From JAHRAW01 sp965249835 (GTDB lineage Bacteria; Pseudomonadota; Gammaproteobacteria; Arenicellales; Poriferihabitantaceae), in contig CBDFMY010000003.1 of NCBI GenBank assembly GCA_965249835.1, forward strand, positions 1,847,895-1,911,894: DNA of 64,000 nt, written 5' to 3'. The notes under the pieces were generated by a model. The model was not told where the DNA came from. It made no database searches and saw only the letters and a list, made by a program, of their open reading frames with translations. Shown one piece after another: positions 17,862-25,554 of the stretch. The stretch's first letter is position 1. Every line of letters starts with the position of its first letter. The translations under genes and the position numbers were made by a program.

Positions 17862-17910
17862 ATCGTGGCGATAATCACGTGCGCTGTGGGGGGTTGGTTT
17901 TGCGTGGCAT
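17862..17910 (-). pseudogene. mod 5' stub (unit 1)
   Basis: From ATG 17,908-17,910 the sequence encodes MPRKTNP and then, after a small frameshift, matches the mod N-terminus (SARDYRHD) before ending abruptly at 17,862, 13 bases ahead of the AAA ATPase start. It is the third copy of the mod beginning in the island and the one closest to ubiG, so the order leader - mod start next to ubiG is probably the ancestral arrangement. Confidence 0.75.
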
Positions 17911-18002
17911 CGGGCGATTTTACGATAATTTTCCGGCAAACGCGGCCTTTTCAAAATAGAGTAAACTACCGACACACTGAATTACCCGACAGTACAACTG
18001 AA
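17911..18002. promoter_or_regulatory. Divergent intergenic region between mod/unit 1 and ubiG
   Basis: A 92-bp gap that must drive ubiG to the right and the island to the left. Its first 34 bases are conserved at all three mod starts (also at 15,916 and 11,536), even where the neighbouring sequence has been replaced, which suggests that this core holds the leftward promoter or leader. On the - strand it includes TAAAAT eight bases before the mod ATG; no convincing -35 partner is seen. Assignment rests on conservation and position. Confidence 0.45.
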
Positions 18003-18800
18003 ATGACCGGTAAACAAACCGCCGAACCAAACGTAGACCCGGCCGAGATTGAAAAATTCGCGGAACTGGCATCGCGCTGGTGGGATCCGGAGAGCGAGTT
18101 CAAGCCGTTGCATCAGATTAATCCGTTGCGGCTGGATTTCATCGACCGGCACACGCCACTGCACGGAAAGACCGCGCTGGATGTCGGCTGCGGCGGCGGC
18201 ATTTTGGCCGAGGCCATGGCGTTGCGGGGGGCCGAGGTGACCGGTATTGATATGGGTGAAGCGGCACTTGCCGTGGCGCGGCTGCACGCGTTGGAAAGCG
18301 GCGCCGTGGTTGAATATCGGCAGATGACCGCCGAGGCACTGGCGGCTGAGTTGGGCGGTGCCGGCGAACCAACGTCAACGCAAACTCAAGCGAAATCACA
18401 ATCCGAAACACAAGAAAAATCGCAGACGCAAACTCAAACTCAATGGGACTTGGTTTGTTGTCTGGAATTGCTCGAACATGTGCCCGACCCGGCAAGCGTA
18501 GTGTCGGCCTGCGCCGATCTGGTGAAGCCCGGCGGCGCGGTTTATTTTTCCACCATCAATCGCAACCCGAAATCTTTTTTGATGGCAATCGTCGGCGCCG
18601 AGTATGTGCTAAACCTGCTACCCAAAGGAACGCATCAATACGAAAAATTAATTCGCCCGCGTGAACTTTGTAGTTGGTGCGAACGCGCCGGCTTGCGCGT
18701 CACGGAAATCACCGGCATGCACTACAACCCGTTCACGCAAACTTATTCCATGGGACCCGGTGTGGATGTGAATTACATGATGCTCAGCACCAAACCGTAA
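18003..18800 (+). CDS. ubiG: Ubiquinone biosynthesis O-methyltransferase UbiG
   Basis: Class I SAM-dependent methyltransferase that carries out both O-methylations of ubiquinone synthesis. The start at 18,003 fits the family (MTGKQ, then AEIEKFAELASRWWDP). Motif I is DVGCGGGIL, followed by GIDMGE, LELLEHVPDP and the UbiG-typical STINRNPKS and KGTHQYEK. It is 265 residues, longer than the roughly 240 of Escherichia coli, because of a Gln/Thr/Ser-rich insert at about residues 121-147 between the post-I region and WDLV. First gene after the defence island; the phosphatase gene follows two bases after the stop. Pieces of this gene (18,197-18,270) are found in both island scars. Confidence 0.95.
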   Translation: MTGKQTAEPNVDPAEIEKFAELASRWWDPESEFKPLHQINPLRLDFIDRHTPLHGKTALDVGCGGGILAEAMALRGAEVTGIDMGEAALAVARLHALESGAVVEYRQMTAEALAAELGGAGEPTSTQTQAKSQSETQEKSQTQTQTQWDLVCCLELLEHVPDPASVVSACADLVKPGGAVYFSTINRNPKSFLMAIVGAEYVLNLLPKGTHQYEKLIRPRELCSWCERAGLRVTEITGMHYNPFTQTYSMGPGVDVNYMMLSTKP

Positions 18801-18802
18801 TC

Positions 18803-19489
18803 GTGGGCGGCGCCATTGATACCGTTTTGTTCGATTTGGACGGCACCCTGCTGGACACCGCGCTCGACTTTGCCAACGCGCTCAACATCGTCCTCGCTCG
18901 CTATGATCGCAAACCGTTGTCGCCGGAGGCGGTTCGGCCGCATGTTTCCAAAGGCGGCATGGTGTTGGTGTGTTTGGGATTTGAAATGACCGCCGACGAT
19001 CAATCGGCGTCGCACATTCATCGCGAGTTGCTTGAGGAATATCAAAAAAACATCTGCGTTCACACCTGCTTGTTCCCCGGCATCAAATCATTGCTCGCGC
19101 AACTTGAAAACGATGGCCGCGATTGGGGAATCGTTACCAACAAACCCGCGTTCTTGACCGAGCCGTTGCTGGTTGACATGAATCTCGCCGCACGCGCCGG
19201 ATGCGTGGTCAGCGGCGACACCTTGGCAACGCGAAAACCATCGCCGGAGCCGTTGTTGCATGCGTGCGAAGTAATCGGTAGCAGTGCGGCGCGGGCCGTG
19301 TATATCGGCGATGATGAGCGCGACATCATAGCCGGTCGCGCCGCCGCTATGCGCACCGTCGCCGCGAGTTATGGCTATATTCTTGCGGGCGATAATCCAC
19401 ACAAGTGGGGAGCGGATGCCGTGGTCAATCATCCCGATGCCATTCACCCATGGCTGGCAAGCGCATCGGCAACGCATCATCCGGATTGA
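18803..19489 (+). CDS. gph: HAD-family phosphatase, phosphoglycolate phosphatase or MupP type
   Basis: HAD hydrolase of 228 residues starting at GTG 18,803, two bases after the ubiG stop. Motif I is DLDGTLLD (nucleophile Asp11, acid/base Asp13), motif II VTNKP, motif III Lys in RKPSP, motif IV YIGDDERDI. The cap region between residues 20 and 90 fits the phosphoglycolate phosphatase subfamily. In Pseudomonas the gene in this position after ubiG is mupP, which removes phosphate from N-acetylmuramic acid 6-phosphate in cell-wall recycling, so that role is as likely as phosphoglycolate removal. The sequence does not decide between them. Confidence 0.85.
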   Translation: MGGAIDTVLFDLDGTLLDTALDFANALNIVLARYDRKPLSPEAVRPHVSKGGMVLVCLGFEMTADDQSASHIHRELLEEYQKNICVHTCLFPGIKSLLAQLENDGRDWGIVTNKPAFLTEPLLVDMNLAARAGCVVSGDTLATRKPSPEPLLHACEVIGSSAARAVYIGDDERDIIAGRAAAMRTVAASYGYILAGDNPHKWGADAVVNHPDAIHPWLASASATHHPD

Positions 19490-19502
19490 AATTGTTGTCG
19501 CA

Positions 19503-20378
19503 ATGATTCAATCGTTGCCCGACCCGCAAGCCGCGGCGCGTTGGTGCGCCGAACAACGGGCGCGCGGTCACAGCATCGGTTATGTTCCCACCATGGGCGC
19601 GTTGCATCGCGGTCATTTGTCATTGGTCGAACGCGCAGTGCGCGAAAACCGCGTCACCTGCGTCAGCATCTTTGTCAATCCGCTGCAATTCAATAATCAC
19701 AACGACCTGGAAAAATATCCCGCGGACAAACAACGCGACCTCGCCCTTTTGCAACGCGCCGGTTGCAATATGGTATACGGCGGAACGCTTGCCGAATTTT
19801 TTCCGGAAGTCGCTGATGTGAATGACATCCGCGGCGGCGATGCCGGTGCCGCCGCGTGCGGCTTGGAAGGCGTGTTTCGTCCGGGTTACTTGCAAGGCGT
19901 ATATGCCATCGTCGAGCGCTTGTTCGCCACGGTCGGTCGGTGCAACGCCTACTTCGGTGAAAAAGATTTTCAGCAGACCTTGGTAATCCGCGACCTGGTG
20001 CAACCACTGGACGGCATCAACCTCGTCATCTGCCCGACCGTGCGCGATGTATCCGGTCTCGCCTTGTCGTCGCGCAACCAACGATTGGATAACGAACAAC
20101 GCGCCGTTGCAATAAAAATATATTCGGCATTACAGGCGGCAAAAAAAACATGGCGTGATGGCGTGCGCACCGCCGGCGAATTGGAATCGGTGATGCAAAC
20201 CGAGTTGAACGATGCGCGCCTGCGGGTTGAGTATGCCGCGATTCGCGACCCAGAAAACTGGAGCAAAGATTCACCCGGTGGCGAGTTGCAACACGCCAGA
20301 GCATTGATTGCGGTTTATATTGGCGATGTGCGATTGATTGATACGTTGCTTCTTTCAAATGATGAGCACCGCCAATAG
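19503..20378 (+). CDS. panC: Pantothenate synthetase
   Basis: Joins pantoate and beta-alanine with ATP to make pantothenate for coenzyme A. The start at ATG 19,503 lies 13 bases after the phosphatase stop and gives MIQSLPDPQ. Hallmarks: PTMGALHRGHLSL with the HxGH nucleotide motif, FVNPLQF, FGEKDFQQ, and LALSSRN, the KMSKS-like loop. 291 residues, close to the usual 280-290. The partner panB is not next to it in this window. It converges on dinB, with three bases between the two stops. Confidence 0.95.
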   Translation: MIQSLPDPQAAARWCAEQRARGHSIGYVPTMGALHRGHLSLVERAVRENRVTCVSIFVNPLQFNNHNDLEKYPADKQRDLALLQRAGCNMVYGGTLAEFFPEVADVNDIRGGDAGAAACGLEGVFRPGYLQGVYAIVERLFATVGRCNAYFGEKDFQQTLVIRDLVQPLDGINLVICPTVRDVSGLALSSRNQRLDNEQRAVAIKIYSALQAAKKTWRDGVRTAGELESVMQTELNDARLRVEYAAIRDPENWSKDSPGGELQHARALIAVYIGDVRLIDTLLLSNDEHRQ

Positions 20379-20381
20379 TTA

Positions 20382-21572
20382 TCAAGATTGAATTGATTTC
20401 CCGCGACGTATAGTCCCTTTCCCATAGCGTCTTTTAATTTCATCGGTAAGTTCATCCAACACCTTCTTCTTGTCATCGCCATCGGATTTAAACAAATCAA
20501 CCTGCTCGCTTCCAACCAAAGCGAAGTTGCTCACGCCGACACCGATCAGTCGCACCGAAAATTTCCTGCCGGCGAGTTCCTGTTTCAATAACGCGGCAAC
20601 GAGATGCCAGATGTCATCGGTGGCATTGCTCGCCTCTGCCAGACTGCGGGCGCGGGTGATGGTGGAAAAATCTTCAAAACGAATTTTGATGGTAATGGTT
20701 TTGCCGTTGAGTTCGGCTTGGCGCAGTCGATAACAAACGCCTTCGGTCAAATCCAGAGCGGTGGATTGAAGATTATCGAACTTGGTTACATCCACGGCAA
20801 AAGTAGTTTCATGAGAAATGGATTTGACCTCGCTGTCGGGGGTTACCTTTCGCTCGTCGCGACCGTGAGCCAGTTGCCATAGTCGCTCACCCGGTTGTCC
20901 GAATTCATTTTTCAGCCAGGCCGCCGAGCGTTGCCGCAACTGCAACACCGTGTGGATGCCGGCGCGATTGAGTCGAGTTTTGGCGGCGGCACCGACACCC
21001 CAGATTCGTTCCACCGGCAAGTCATCGAGAAAGGATTGCACGCGCTCGGAGTGGATGACGGTGAAGCCGTCGGGCTTGTCAGCATCACTCGCCAGTTTCG
21101 CTAAAAATTTGTTGGGCGCGACACCAACCGACGCCACCAGTTTGAGTTGGTCGAGAATGTCGCTCTTGATGGCGCGGCCGATTTGCTCGGCGTCTCCATG
21201 CAATCGTTCGCTGCCAGTTGGGTCGAGAAACGCTTCATCCAAAGACAACGGTTCGACCATGGGCGTATAGCGGTGGAAGATCGCGCGGATTTGCGTAGCC
21301 ACTGCGGCATACAATTCTCCTCGCGGCGGAATGATTAACAACTGCGGACACAATCGAATCGCCGTGGCGGTTGGCATGGCGCTATGAACGCCGAATTTTC
21401 TCGCCGCATAATTGGCCGCGGCAACCACGCCGCGCGCTTCGGGGCGACGGCCAACCACCAGCGGTCGCCCGCGCAGGTCGGGTTGTTCGCGTTCTTCCAC
21501 CGAAGCGTAAAACGCATCCATGTCCACATGTAAAATCACTGGGCAAACCTCACTCGGCCTCCGCGGCGGCAT
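20382..21572 (-). CDS. dinB: DNA polymerase IV (Y-family translesion polymerase)
   Basis: Error-prone lesion-bypass polymerase. Metal-binding motifs ILHVDMDAFYASVE and PLSLDEAFLD are intact, as are the YAARKFGV region and the thumb VGVAPNKFLAKLAS. The preferred ATG at 21,572 gives 396 residues, with the first catalytic motif near residue 13, as usual; a TTG at 21,611 would add 13 residues unlike the family. No clear LexA box was seen upstream. It is divergent from the ccm operon across a short intergenic region and convergent with panC. The C-terminus ends GKSIQS with no obvious clamp-binding peptide. Confidence 0.93.
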   Translation of the reverse strand: MPPRRPSEVCPVILHVDMDAFYASVEEREQPDLRGRPLVVGRRPEARGVVAAANYAARKFGVHSAMPTATAIRLCPQLLIIPPRGELYAAVATQIRAIFHRYTPMVEPLSLDEAFLDPTGSERLHGDAEQIGRAIKSDILDQLKLVASVGVAPNKFLAKLASDADKPDGFTVIHSERVQSFLDDLPVERIWGVGAAAKTRLNRAGIHTVLQLRQRSAAWLKNEFGQPGERLWQLAHGRDERKVTPDSEVKSISHETTFAVDVTKFDNLQSTALDLTEGVCYRLRQAELNGKTITIKIRFEDFSTITRARSLAEASNATDDIWHLVAALLKQELAGRKFSVRLIGVGVSNFALVGSEQVDLFKSDGDDKKKVLDELTDEIKRRYGKGTIRRGKSIQS

Positions 21573-21646
21573 CCGGGTTGAATTTAAGGTTAATCGGTTG
21601 AGACCAAACAACGAAAACCATACACTGTGCCGATTGTGAGTATTAC

Positions 21647-22330
21647 TTGTTGAGCCAAGGTCCGTTGCCCGGCGCGTCTAAAATCCGCTCTACTTCCGCC
21701 ACCGGCGCCACTTTCGAAGTTTCCGGCCTCGAATGTATACGCGGTCGCCGTCGTCTTTTTCACGACTTGCATTTTAGATTGGATGCCGGGTCAATGCTAC
21801 AAGTTCGCGGGCACAACGGTGCCGGAAAAACTTCGTTGCTGCGATTGTTGTGCGGCCTCAGTCTGCCCGAATCCGGTGAAATACGCTGGAACGGCGCGCC
21901 GATTTTGCCACACCGTCAGGACTACTATCGCGCCCTCGCTTATCTCGCTCATCACTGCGCGCTGAACGGCGAATTGACGCCGCCGGAAAATCTGGATGTT
22001 GCCCGCGCTTTGTGCGGTCGCGCCGCCGACCTTTCGGTGGACGATGCGCTACATCAACTGGGGTTGGATGACTGCGCGCACCTGCCCTGCGGCGTGCTGT
22101 CTGCCGGGCAACTTCAACGCGTAGCCCTGGCCGGCATCTTGTTGCGCCGCGGCGGTCTTTGGATTCTCGACGAACCGGCAAGCGCGCTGGACCAAACCGC
22201 GTTGCGATGGTTGGAACAAATGCTCGGCGCGCAAATCGCAAGCGGCGGCATGGTGATTTTCACCAGTCATCGGAAACTGACCCCGCACGACCTGCGCCCG
22301 CAGGAACTTAATCTGGAGTTGTTTGCATGA
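21647..22330 (+). CDS. ccmA: Haem exporter ATP-binding protein CcmA
   Basis: ATPase of the CcmABCD complex that releases holo-CcmE in System I cytochrome c maturation. Walker A GHNGAGKTS, signature LSAGQLQRVALA, Walker B LWILDEPASALD, and a C-terminal SHRKL at the H-loop position. The only in-frame start before the conserved FEVSGLECIRG is TTG 21,647, giving 227 residues; the first 20 residues are not family-like, so a start nearer 21,700 remains possible. The stop overlaps the ccmB start (ATGA). First gene of the ccm operon. Confidence 0.92.
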   Translation: MLSQGPLPGASKIRSTSATGATFEVSGLECIRGRRRLFHDLHFRLDAGSMLQVRGHNGAGKTSLLRLLCGLSLPESGEIRWNGAPILPHRQDYYRALAYLAHHCALNGELTPPENLDVARALCGRAADLSVDDALHQLGLDDCAHLPCGVLSAGQLQRVALAGILLRRGGLWILDEPASALDQTALRWLEQMLGAQIASGGMVIFTSHRKLTPHDLRPQELNLELFA

Positions 22331-23013
22331 ACACGCCAACTTCCCTGTCCGGCGCTTTTATCGCATTGTTGCGCCGGGATTTTTGCATCGCTTATCGACG
22401 GCGCGGCGAATGGCTTCATCCCCTGTTATTTTTTGTGATTACCGTAGCACTATTTCCATTGGCGTTAAGCCCCGACCCGACATTCCTCGGCAAGATCGCG
22501 CCGGCGGTTCTGTGGGTGACGGCGCTACTCGCCACCCTGCTGGCTTTGCCCGGCATTTTCACCGGCGATTATGAAGACGGTTCTCTCGAGCAACTGCTGC
22601 TTGCTCCGCATCCAACCACGCTGCTGATGTCGGCCAAGGTGCTGGTTCATTGGTTGGTGAGCGGTGTGCCGTTGCTGATTGTCGCGCCGTTGCTGGCCGA
22701 GATGTTGTATCTGCCGCGACACGCTCTGCCGGTTTTGTTGTGGAGTCTGTTGCTGGGCACTCCGGCCATGAGTTTGGTGGGCGCCATCGGTGCCGCGTTG
22801 ACGCTGGCGACTCGGCGCAGCGGGATGTTGCTGGCATTGCTGGTCCTGCCGTTGTATGTCCCGATTCTCATTTTCGGCGCCAGTGCGGTGCGCAATGCGA
22901 CCCTCGGCATTGACCCGACCGGGGCTCTGTTGCTGCTCGGCGCGATGTCGCTGCTTGCCCTTGCCCTCGCGCCCATTACTATTGTTTTGGCTTTGCGGGC
23001 GAGTTTGAATTAA
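22327..23013 (+). CDS. ccmB: Haem exporter permease CcmB
   Basis: Six-helix inner-membrane permease that pairs with CcmA. 228 residues, the usual length. Recognised by FIALLRRDFCIAYRR at the N-terminus, GIFTGDYEDGSLEQLLL and the following hydrophobic helices to the C-terminus. The ATG overlaps the ccmA stop by four bases. Downstream the operon is interrupted by an unrelated gene before ccmC. Confidence 0.93.
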   Translation: MNTPTSLSGAFIALLRRDFCIAYRRRGEWLHPLLFFVITVALFPLALSPDPTFLGKIAPAVLWVTALLATLLALPGIFTGDYEDGSLEQLLLAPHPTTLLMSAKVLVHWLVSGVPLLIVAPLLAEMLYLPRHALPVLLWSLLLGTPAMSLVGAIGAALTLATRRSGMLLALLVLPLYVPILIFGASAVRNATLGIDPTGALLLLGAMSLLALALAPITIVLALRASLN

Positions 23014-23080
23014 GTGATAGAATGACAACGCTTTTCCCACGCCGCTGAGTCGGTTTCCCCACTACCACGAGGACACGATC

Positions 23081-24064
23081 ATGGTTACACTTTTCCTGAA
23101 GTTCGCGATTTCCGGCATCGCGGCTACCGTCGCCGGGCTAGCCCTGCGGTATCTTTGGAAGCACCTCAAAGATCAGCGAGTTCGCCTGCTGGACGCATAT
23201 TGGCGCCCTGCGAAGGTCGGGTTGTTGGTTTTCTTGGTCTGGATTTTGTTGGAACTGTTCGGGGATTACATGCTGGATACTACTGACAGCAAAACCTGGT
23301 CGGATGACTTGAAAAAATGCGGCCCTCCTTTTTTAGAGTCGTTAAAATTGGATGGATGCAGACTCGATGCTCACTTGGCTTATTTTTTTCCATTTTTATT
23401 GCCAGTGTTGCTTCTGAAAGCAGCCGTGGCAGGAATGATTGCGGCATTCCTTTTGAAAATAGATCCGGTTGTGAATAGGATTCTCACCGATGCGCGTGCT
23501 GATACTGGCAAGAAAAAACCAAAACAGACTCTCAAGGAAAGGATTGCGAACACCGCAAAATCTACCCGGGATTCAGTATCAAACAAGAGAAAGAAGTTGC
23601 TTGGTTTCCGTCCCTGGAAAATATTCGGTAGATGGAAAAAAGACGCTCAATCTGCTCCGATGGATCCGGTCGTGAGGAGGGGTATTGCCCGTGAGAATGG
23701 CAAGCCACCCATAACTCCTGTACCAGGTAGCAGGGGAAAAAAGAAAAAACCACCACGAAAACCGATTATCAGGCCGGCGATTGGGCGCGTCGTAACATCT
23801 GTCCGAGATTCAGTATCAAACACGGGAAAGAAGTTGGTTGGTTTCCGTCCCTGGAAAATATTCGGTAGACGGAAAAAAGACGATCAGGCTGCTCCGAGTG
23901 CGAATCAGACTGCCCCGAGTGCGAATCAGCCTGCCCCGAGTGCGAAGCAGGCTGCTCCGAGTGCGAATCAGCCTGCTCCGAGTGCGGATCAGACTGCTCC
24001 GAGTACGAAGGAAAAGAAACCTACACATGAAAACAAGCCTACACCTGACAAGCCGGAGCATTAG
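23081..24064 (+). CDS. Unrecognised membrane protein with internal and tandem repeats, inside the ccm operon
   Basis: A 327-residue protein of no family I recognise. It has a hydrophobic N-terminus (residues 1-25), a second membrane segment near 45-65 (LLVFLVWILLELF) and a third near 104-127 (FFPFLLPVLLLKAAVAGMIAAFLL), then a long, basic, probably cytoplasmic tail. The tail holds two copies of a unit containing RDSVSN, KKL, GFRPWKIFGR and KKD (about 164-192 and 243-271). It ends in six heptapeptides of the APSANQ type and a Lys/Pro/Glu-rich end. Start ATG 23,081 has an AGGA site. It lies on the same strand between ccmB (67 bases) and ccmC (48 bases), a place where no gene is expected, so it is probably co-expressed with ccm. 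Function unknown. Confidence 0.75.
   Translation: MVTLFLKFAISGIAATVAGLALRYLWKHLKDQRVRLLDAYWRPAKVGLLVFLVWILLELFGDYMLDTTDSKTWSDDLKKCGPPFLESLKLDGCRLDAHLAYFFPFLLPVLLLKAAVAGMIAAFLLKIDPVVNRILTDARADTGKKKPKQTLKERIANTAKSTRDSVSNKRKKLLGFRPWKIFGRWKKDAQSAPMDPVVRRGIARENGKPPITPVPGSRGKKKKPPRKPIIRPAIGRVVTSVRDSVSNTGKKLVGFRPWKIFGRRKKDDQAAPSANQTAPSANQPAPSAKQAAPSANQPAPSADQTAPSTKEKKPTHENKPTPDKPEH
23570..23660 (+). repeat. Direct repeat, copy 1, in the ccmB-ccmC insertion gene
   Basis: Nearly identical to 23,807-23,897, offset exactly 237 bases. It encodes the DSVSN...GFRPWKIFGR unit. The high DNA identity suggests a recent internal duplication. Confidence 0.85.
23807..23897 (+). repeat. Direct repeat, copy 2, in the ccmB-ccmC insertion gene
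   Basis: Second copy of the unit at 23,570-23,660. It runs directly into the 21-bp tandem array. Confidence 0.85.
23888..24013 (+). repeat. Six tandem 21-bp repeats
   Basis: Six in-frame units of 21 bp (23,888, 23,909, 23,930, 23,951, 23,972, 23,993), each encoding a heptapeptide of the pattern x-APSANQ; units 3, 5 and 6 carry substitutions (AKQ, ADQ, TKE). Because the unit is a multiple of three, copy-number change would not break the frame. The product is a disordered Ala/Pro/Ser/Gln linker. Confidence 0.9.
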
Positions 24065-24112
24065 ATCGCCCTCTATTCCGGCTCATGAGGCGCATCATTT
24101 TGCCAATCCGCC

Positions 24113-24910
24113 ATGCCCGATTCCAATGATTCCAACCCCGCGCCGACCCGCGCCGACCCCGGCGGTTGGGTTTGGTTTCATCGGCTGGGCTCGCCGGCGT
24201 ATTTTTACCGATTCGCCGGGCGTTGGTCGCGATGGCTCGGCGGCTTGGCGTTGTTGTTATTCGCCGCCGGCGGTTACGGCGGTCTGGTGCTGGCACCGCC
24301 GGATTATCAAATGGGTGACAGTTATCGCATCGTCTATATCCATGCGCCATCGGCCTGGATGTCGATGTTCGTTTATGCGGTGATGGCAACGGCGGCGGCA
24401 AGCGGATTAATCTGGCATATCAAACTCGGCGATGCCGTGGCGCGCGCATGCGCCCCGCTGGGTGCGGCTTTTACTTTCTGCGCGCTGGTGAGCGGCTCGT
24501 TGTGGGGTAAACCGACCTGGGGCACCTATTGGGTGTGGGACGCGCGCCTGACTTCCGAGTTGGTGTTGCTGTTTTTATTTCTCGGTTACATCGCATTGTC
24601 CAACGCCATGGACGACCGACGTTCGGCGTCGCGTGCGGCCGCGGTGCTGGCGTTGGTTGGCATAGTGAATTTGCCCATCATTCATTTTTCGGTGGAATGG
24701 TGGAACACCCTGCACCAGGGCGCGAGCGTCAGCAAACTTGGGCGACCGAGCATGGACACCAGCATGCTGATTCCGCTGTTACTCATGTTCGCCGCTTTTC
24801 AAACTTATTTTTTCTCGGTGTTGCTGAGTCGCACGCGTTGCGAAATCCTCGACCACGAGCGTCGAGCAAAGTGGGTTGCCGATGTAATTCATGAGGTGAA
24901 GCGTGATTGA
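24113..24910 (+). CDS. ccmC: Haem transporter / holo-CcmE formation protein CcmC
   Basis: Polytopic inner-membrane protein that loads haem onto CcmE. The tryptophan-rich motif is WGTYWVWDARLTS, with haem-ligand histidines expected at YIHAPSAW and in the IIHFSVEWWNTLHQ segment. 265 residues, slightly longer than usual owing to an Asp/Pro-rich N-terminal extension; an ATG-proximal start that removes it is not obvious. The stop overlaps ccmD by eight bases. Separated from ccmB by the unrecognised gene. Confidence 0.94.
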   Translation: MPDSNDSNPAPTRADPGGWVWFHRLGSPAYFYRFAGRWSRWLGGLALLLFAAGGYGGLVLAPPDYQMGDSYRIVYIHAPSAWMSMFVYAVMATAAASGLIWHIKLGDAVARACAPLGAAFTFCALVSGSLWGKPTWGTYWVWDARLTSELVLLFLFLGYIALSNAMDDRRSASRAAAVLALVGIVNLPIIHFSVEWWNTLHQGASVSKLGRPSMDTSMLIPLLLMFAAFQTYFFSVLLSRTRCEILDHERRAKWVADVIHEVKRD

Positions 24911-25064
24911 GTTTTTGCACATGGGCGGATACGGGTTTTATGTGTGGTGCAGTTACGGCGTGGTAGTCGCGGTGTTGCTCTATCATTATTTTTTTCCGCT
25001 GGTGAAAAGAAAAAAACTGCTGAAGGAATTATCTGGCGAAGCGTCTGCCAAACCCGGTTCATAA
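24903..25064 (+). CDS. ccmD: Haem exporter small subunit CcmD
   Basis: Small ORF of 53 residues from GTG 24,903, overlapping the ccmC stop. The sequence starts MIEFLHMGGYGFYVW, continues into one membrane helix (VVVAVLLYHYFF) and ends in a Lys-rich tail (KRKKLLKEL), which is the standard CcmD layout. It bridges CcmC and CcmAB for release of holo-CcmE. It has the expected place between ccmC and ccmE. Confidence 0.9.
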   Translation: MIEFLHMGGYGFYVWCSYGVVVAVLLYHYFFPLVKRKKLLKELSGEASAKPGS

Positions 25065-25093
25065 ATCGTTTCATTTAATCTGAGCACAAAACC

Positions 25094-25537
25094 ATGAAGC
25101 CGCAGCGTCGACAACGGCTAATCCTGATAGTTTTGCTGGTGGCTGTGGTCGGCGGTGCGCTCACGCTTGCGTTGATCGCCCTTGAAAAAAATATCAACCT
25201 GTTTTTCAGTCCAACTCAAGTGCATAGCGGCGAAGCGCCGAGCGACGACACATTTCGGCTCGGCGGTATGGTGGTTCGAGGTAGCGTCATTCGCAGCGAC
25301 ACCGACCTCTCGGTGCGCTTCGCGTTGACCGATACCATGAACACCGTGCAGGTCGTCTATACCGGCATCCTGCCGGATTTGTTTCGCGAGGGTCAGGGCA
25401 TCGTAACGCTGGGTGCCATGCGCGATGGCATGTTTGTGGCGCAACAGGTGCTGGCAAAGCATGATGAAAATTACATGCCGCCGGAAGTGAACTCTGCGCT
25501 GATAGATGCCAATCAAAATCGCTATGACGCGCAATAG
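25094..25537 (+). CDS. ccmE: Cytochrome c-type biogenesis haem chaperone CcmE
   Basis: Periplasmic haem chaperone anchored by an N-terminal helix (residues 9-29). 147 residues. The haem-attachment region is LAKHDENYMPPE, with the covalent His in KHDENY and the conserved downstream Tyr. RLGGMVVRGSV and VVYTGILPDLFREGQG are typical of the OB-fold. Begins 29 bases after ccmD. Confidence 0.95.
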   Translation: MKPQRRQRLILIVLLVAVVGGALTLALIALEKNINLFFSPTQVHSGEAPSDDTFRLGGMVVRGSVIRSDTDLSVRFALTDTMNTVQVVYTGILPDLFREGQGIVTLGAMRDGMFVAQQVLAKHDENYMPPEVNSALIDANQNRYDAQ

Positions 25538-25554
25538 TTGTTGAACCTTATATA

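Noticed and set aside
21573..21611. TTG 21,611 as the dinB start
   Set aside because: It adds 13 residues not typical of the family and has no ribosome site; ATG 21,572 places the first catalytic motif at the usual distance.
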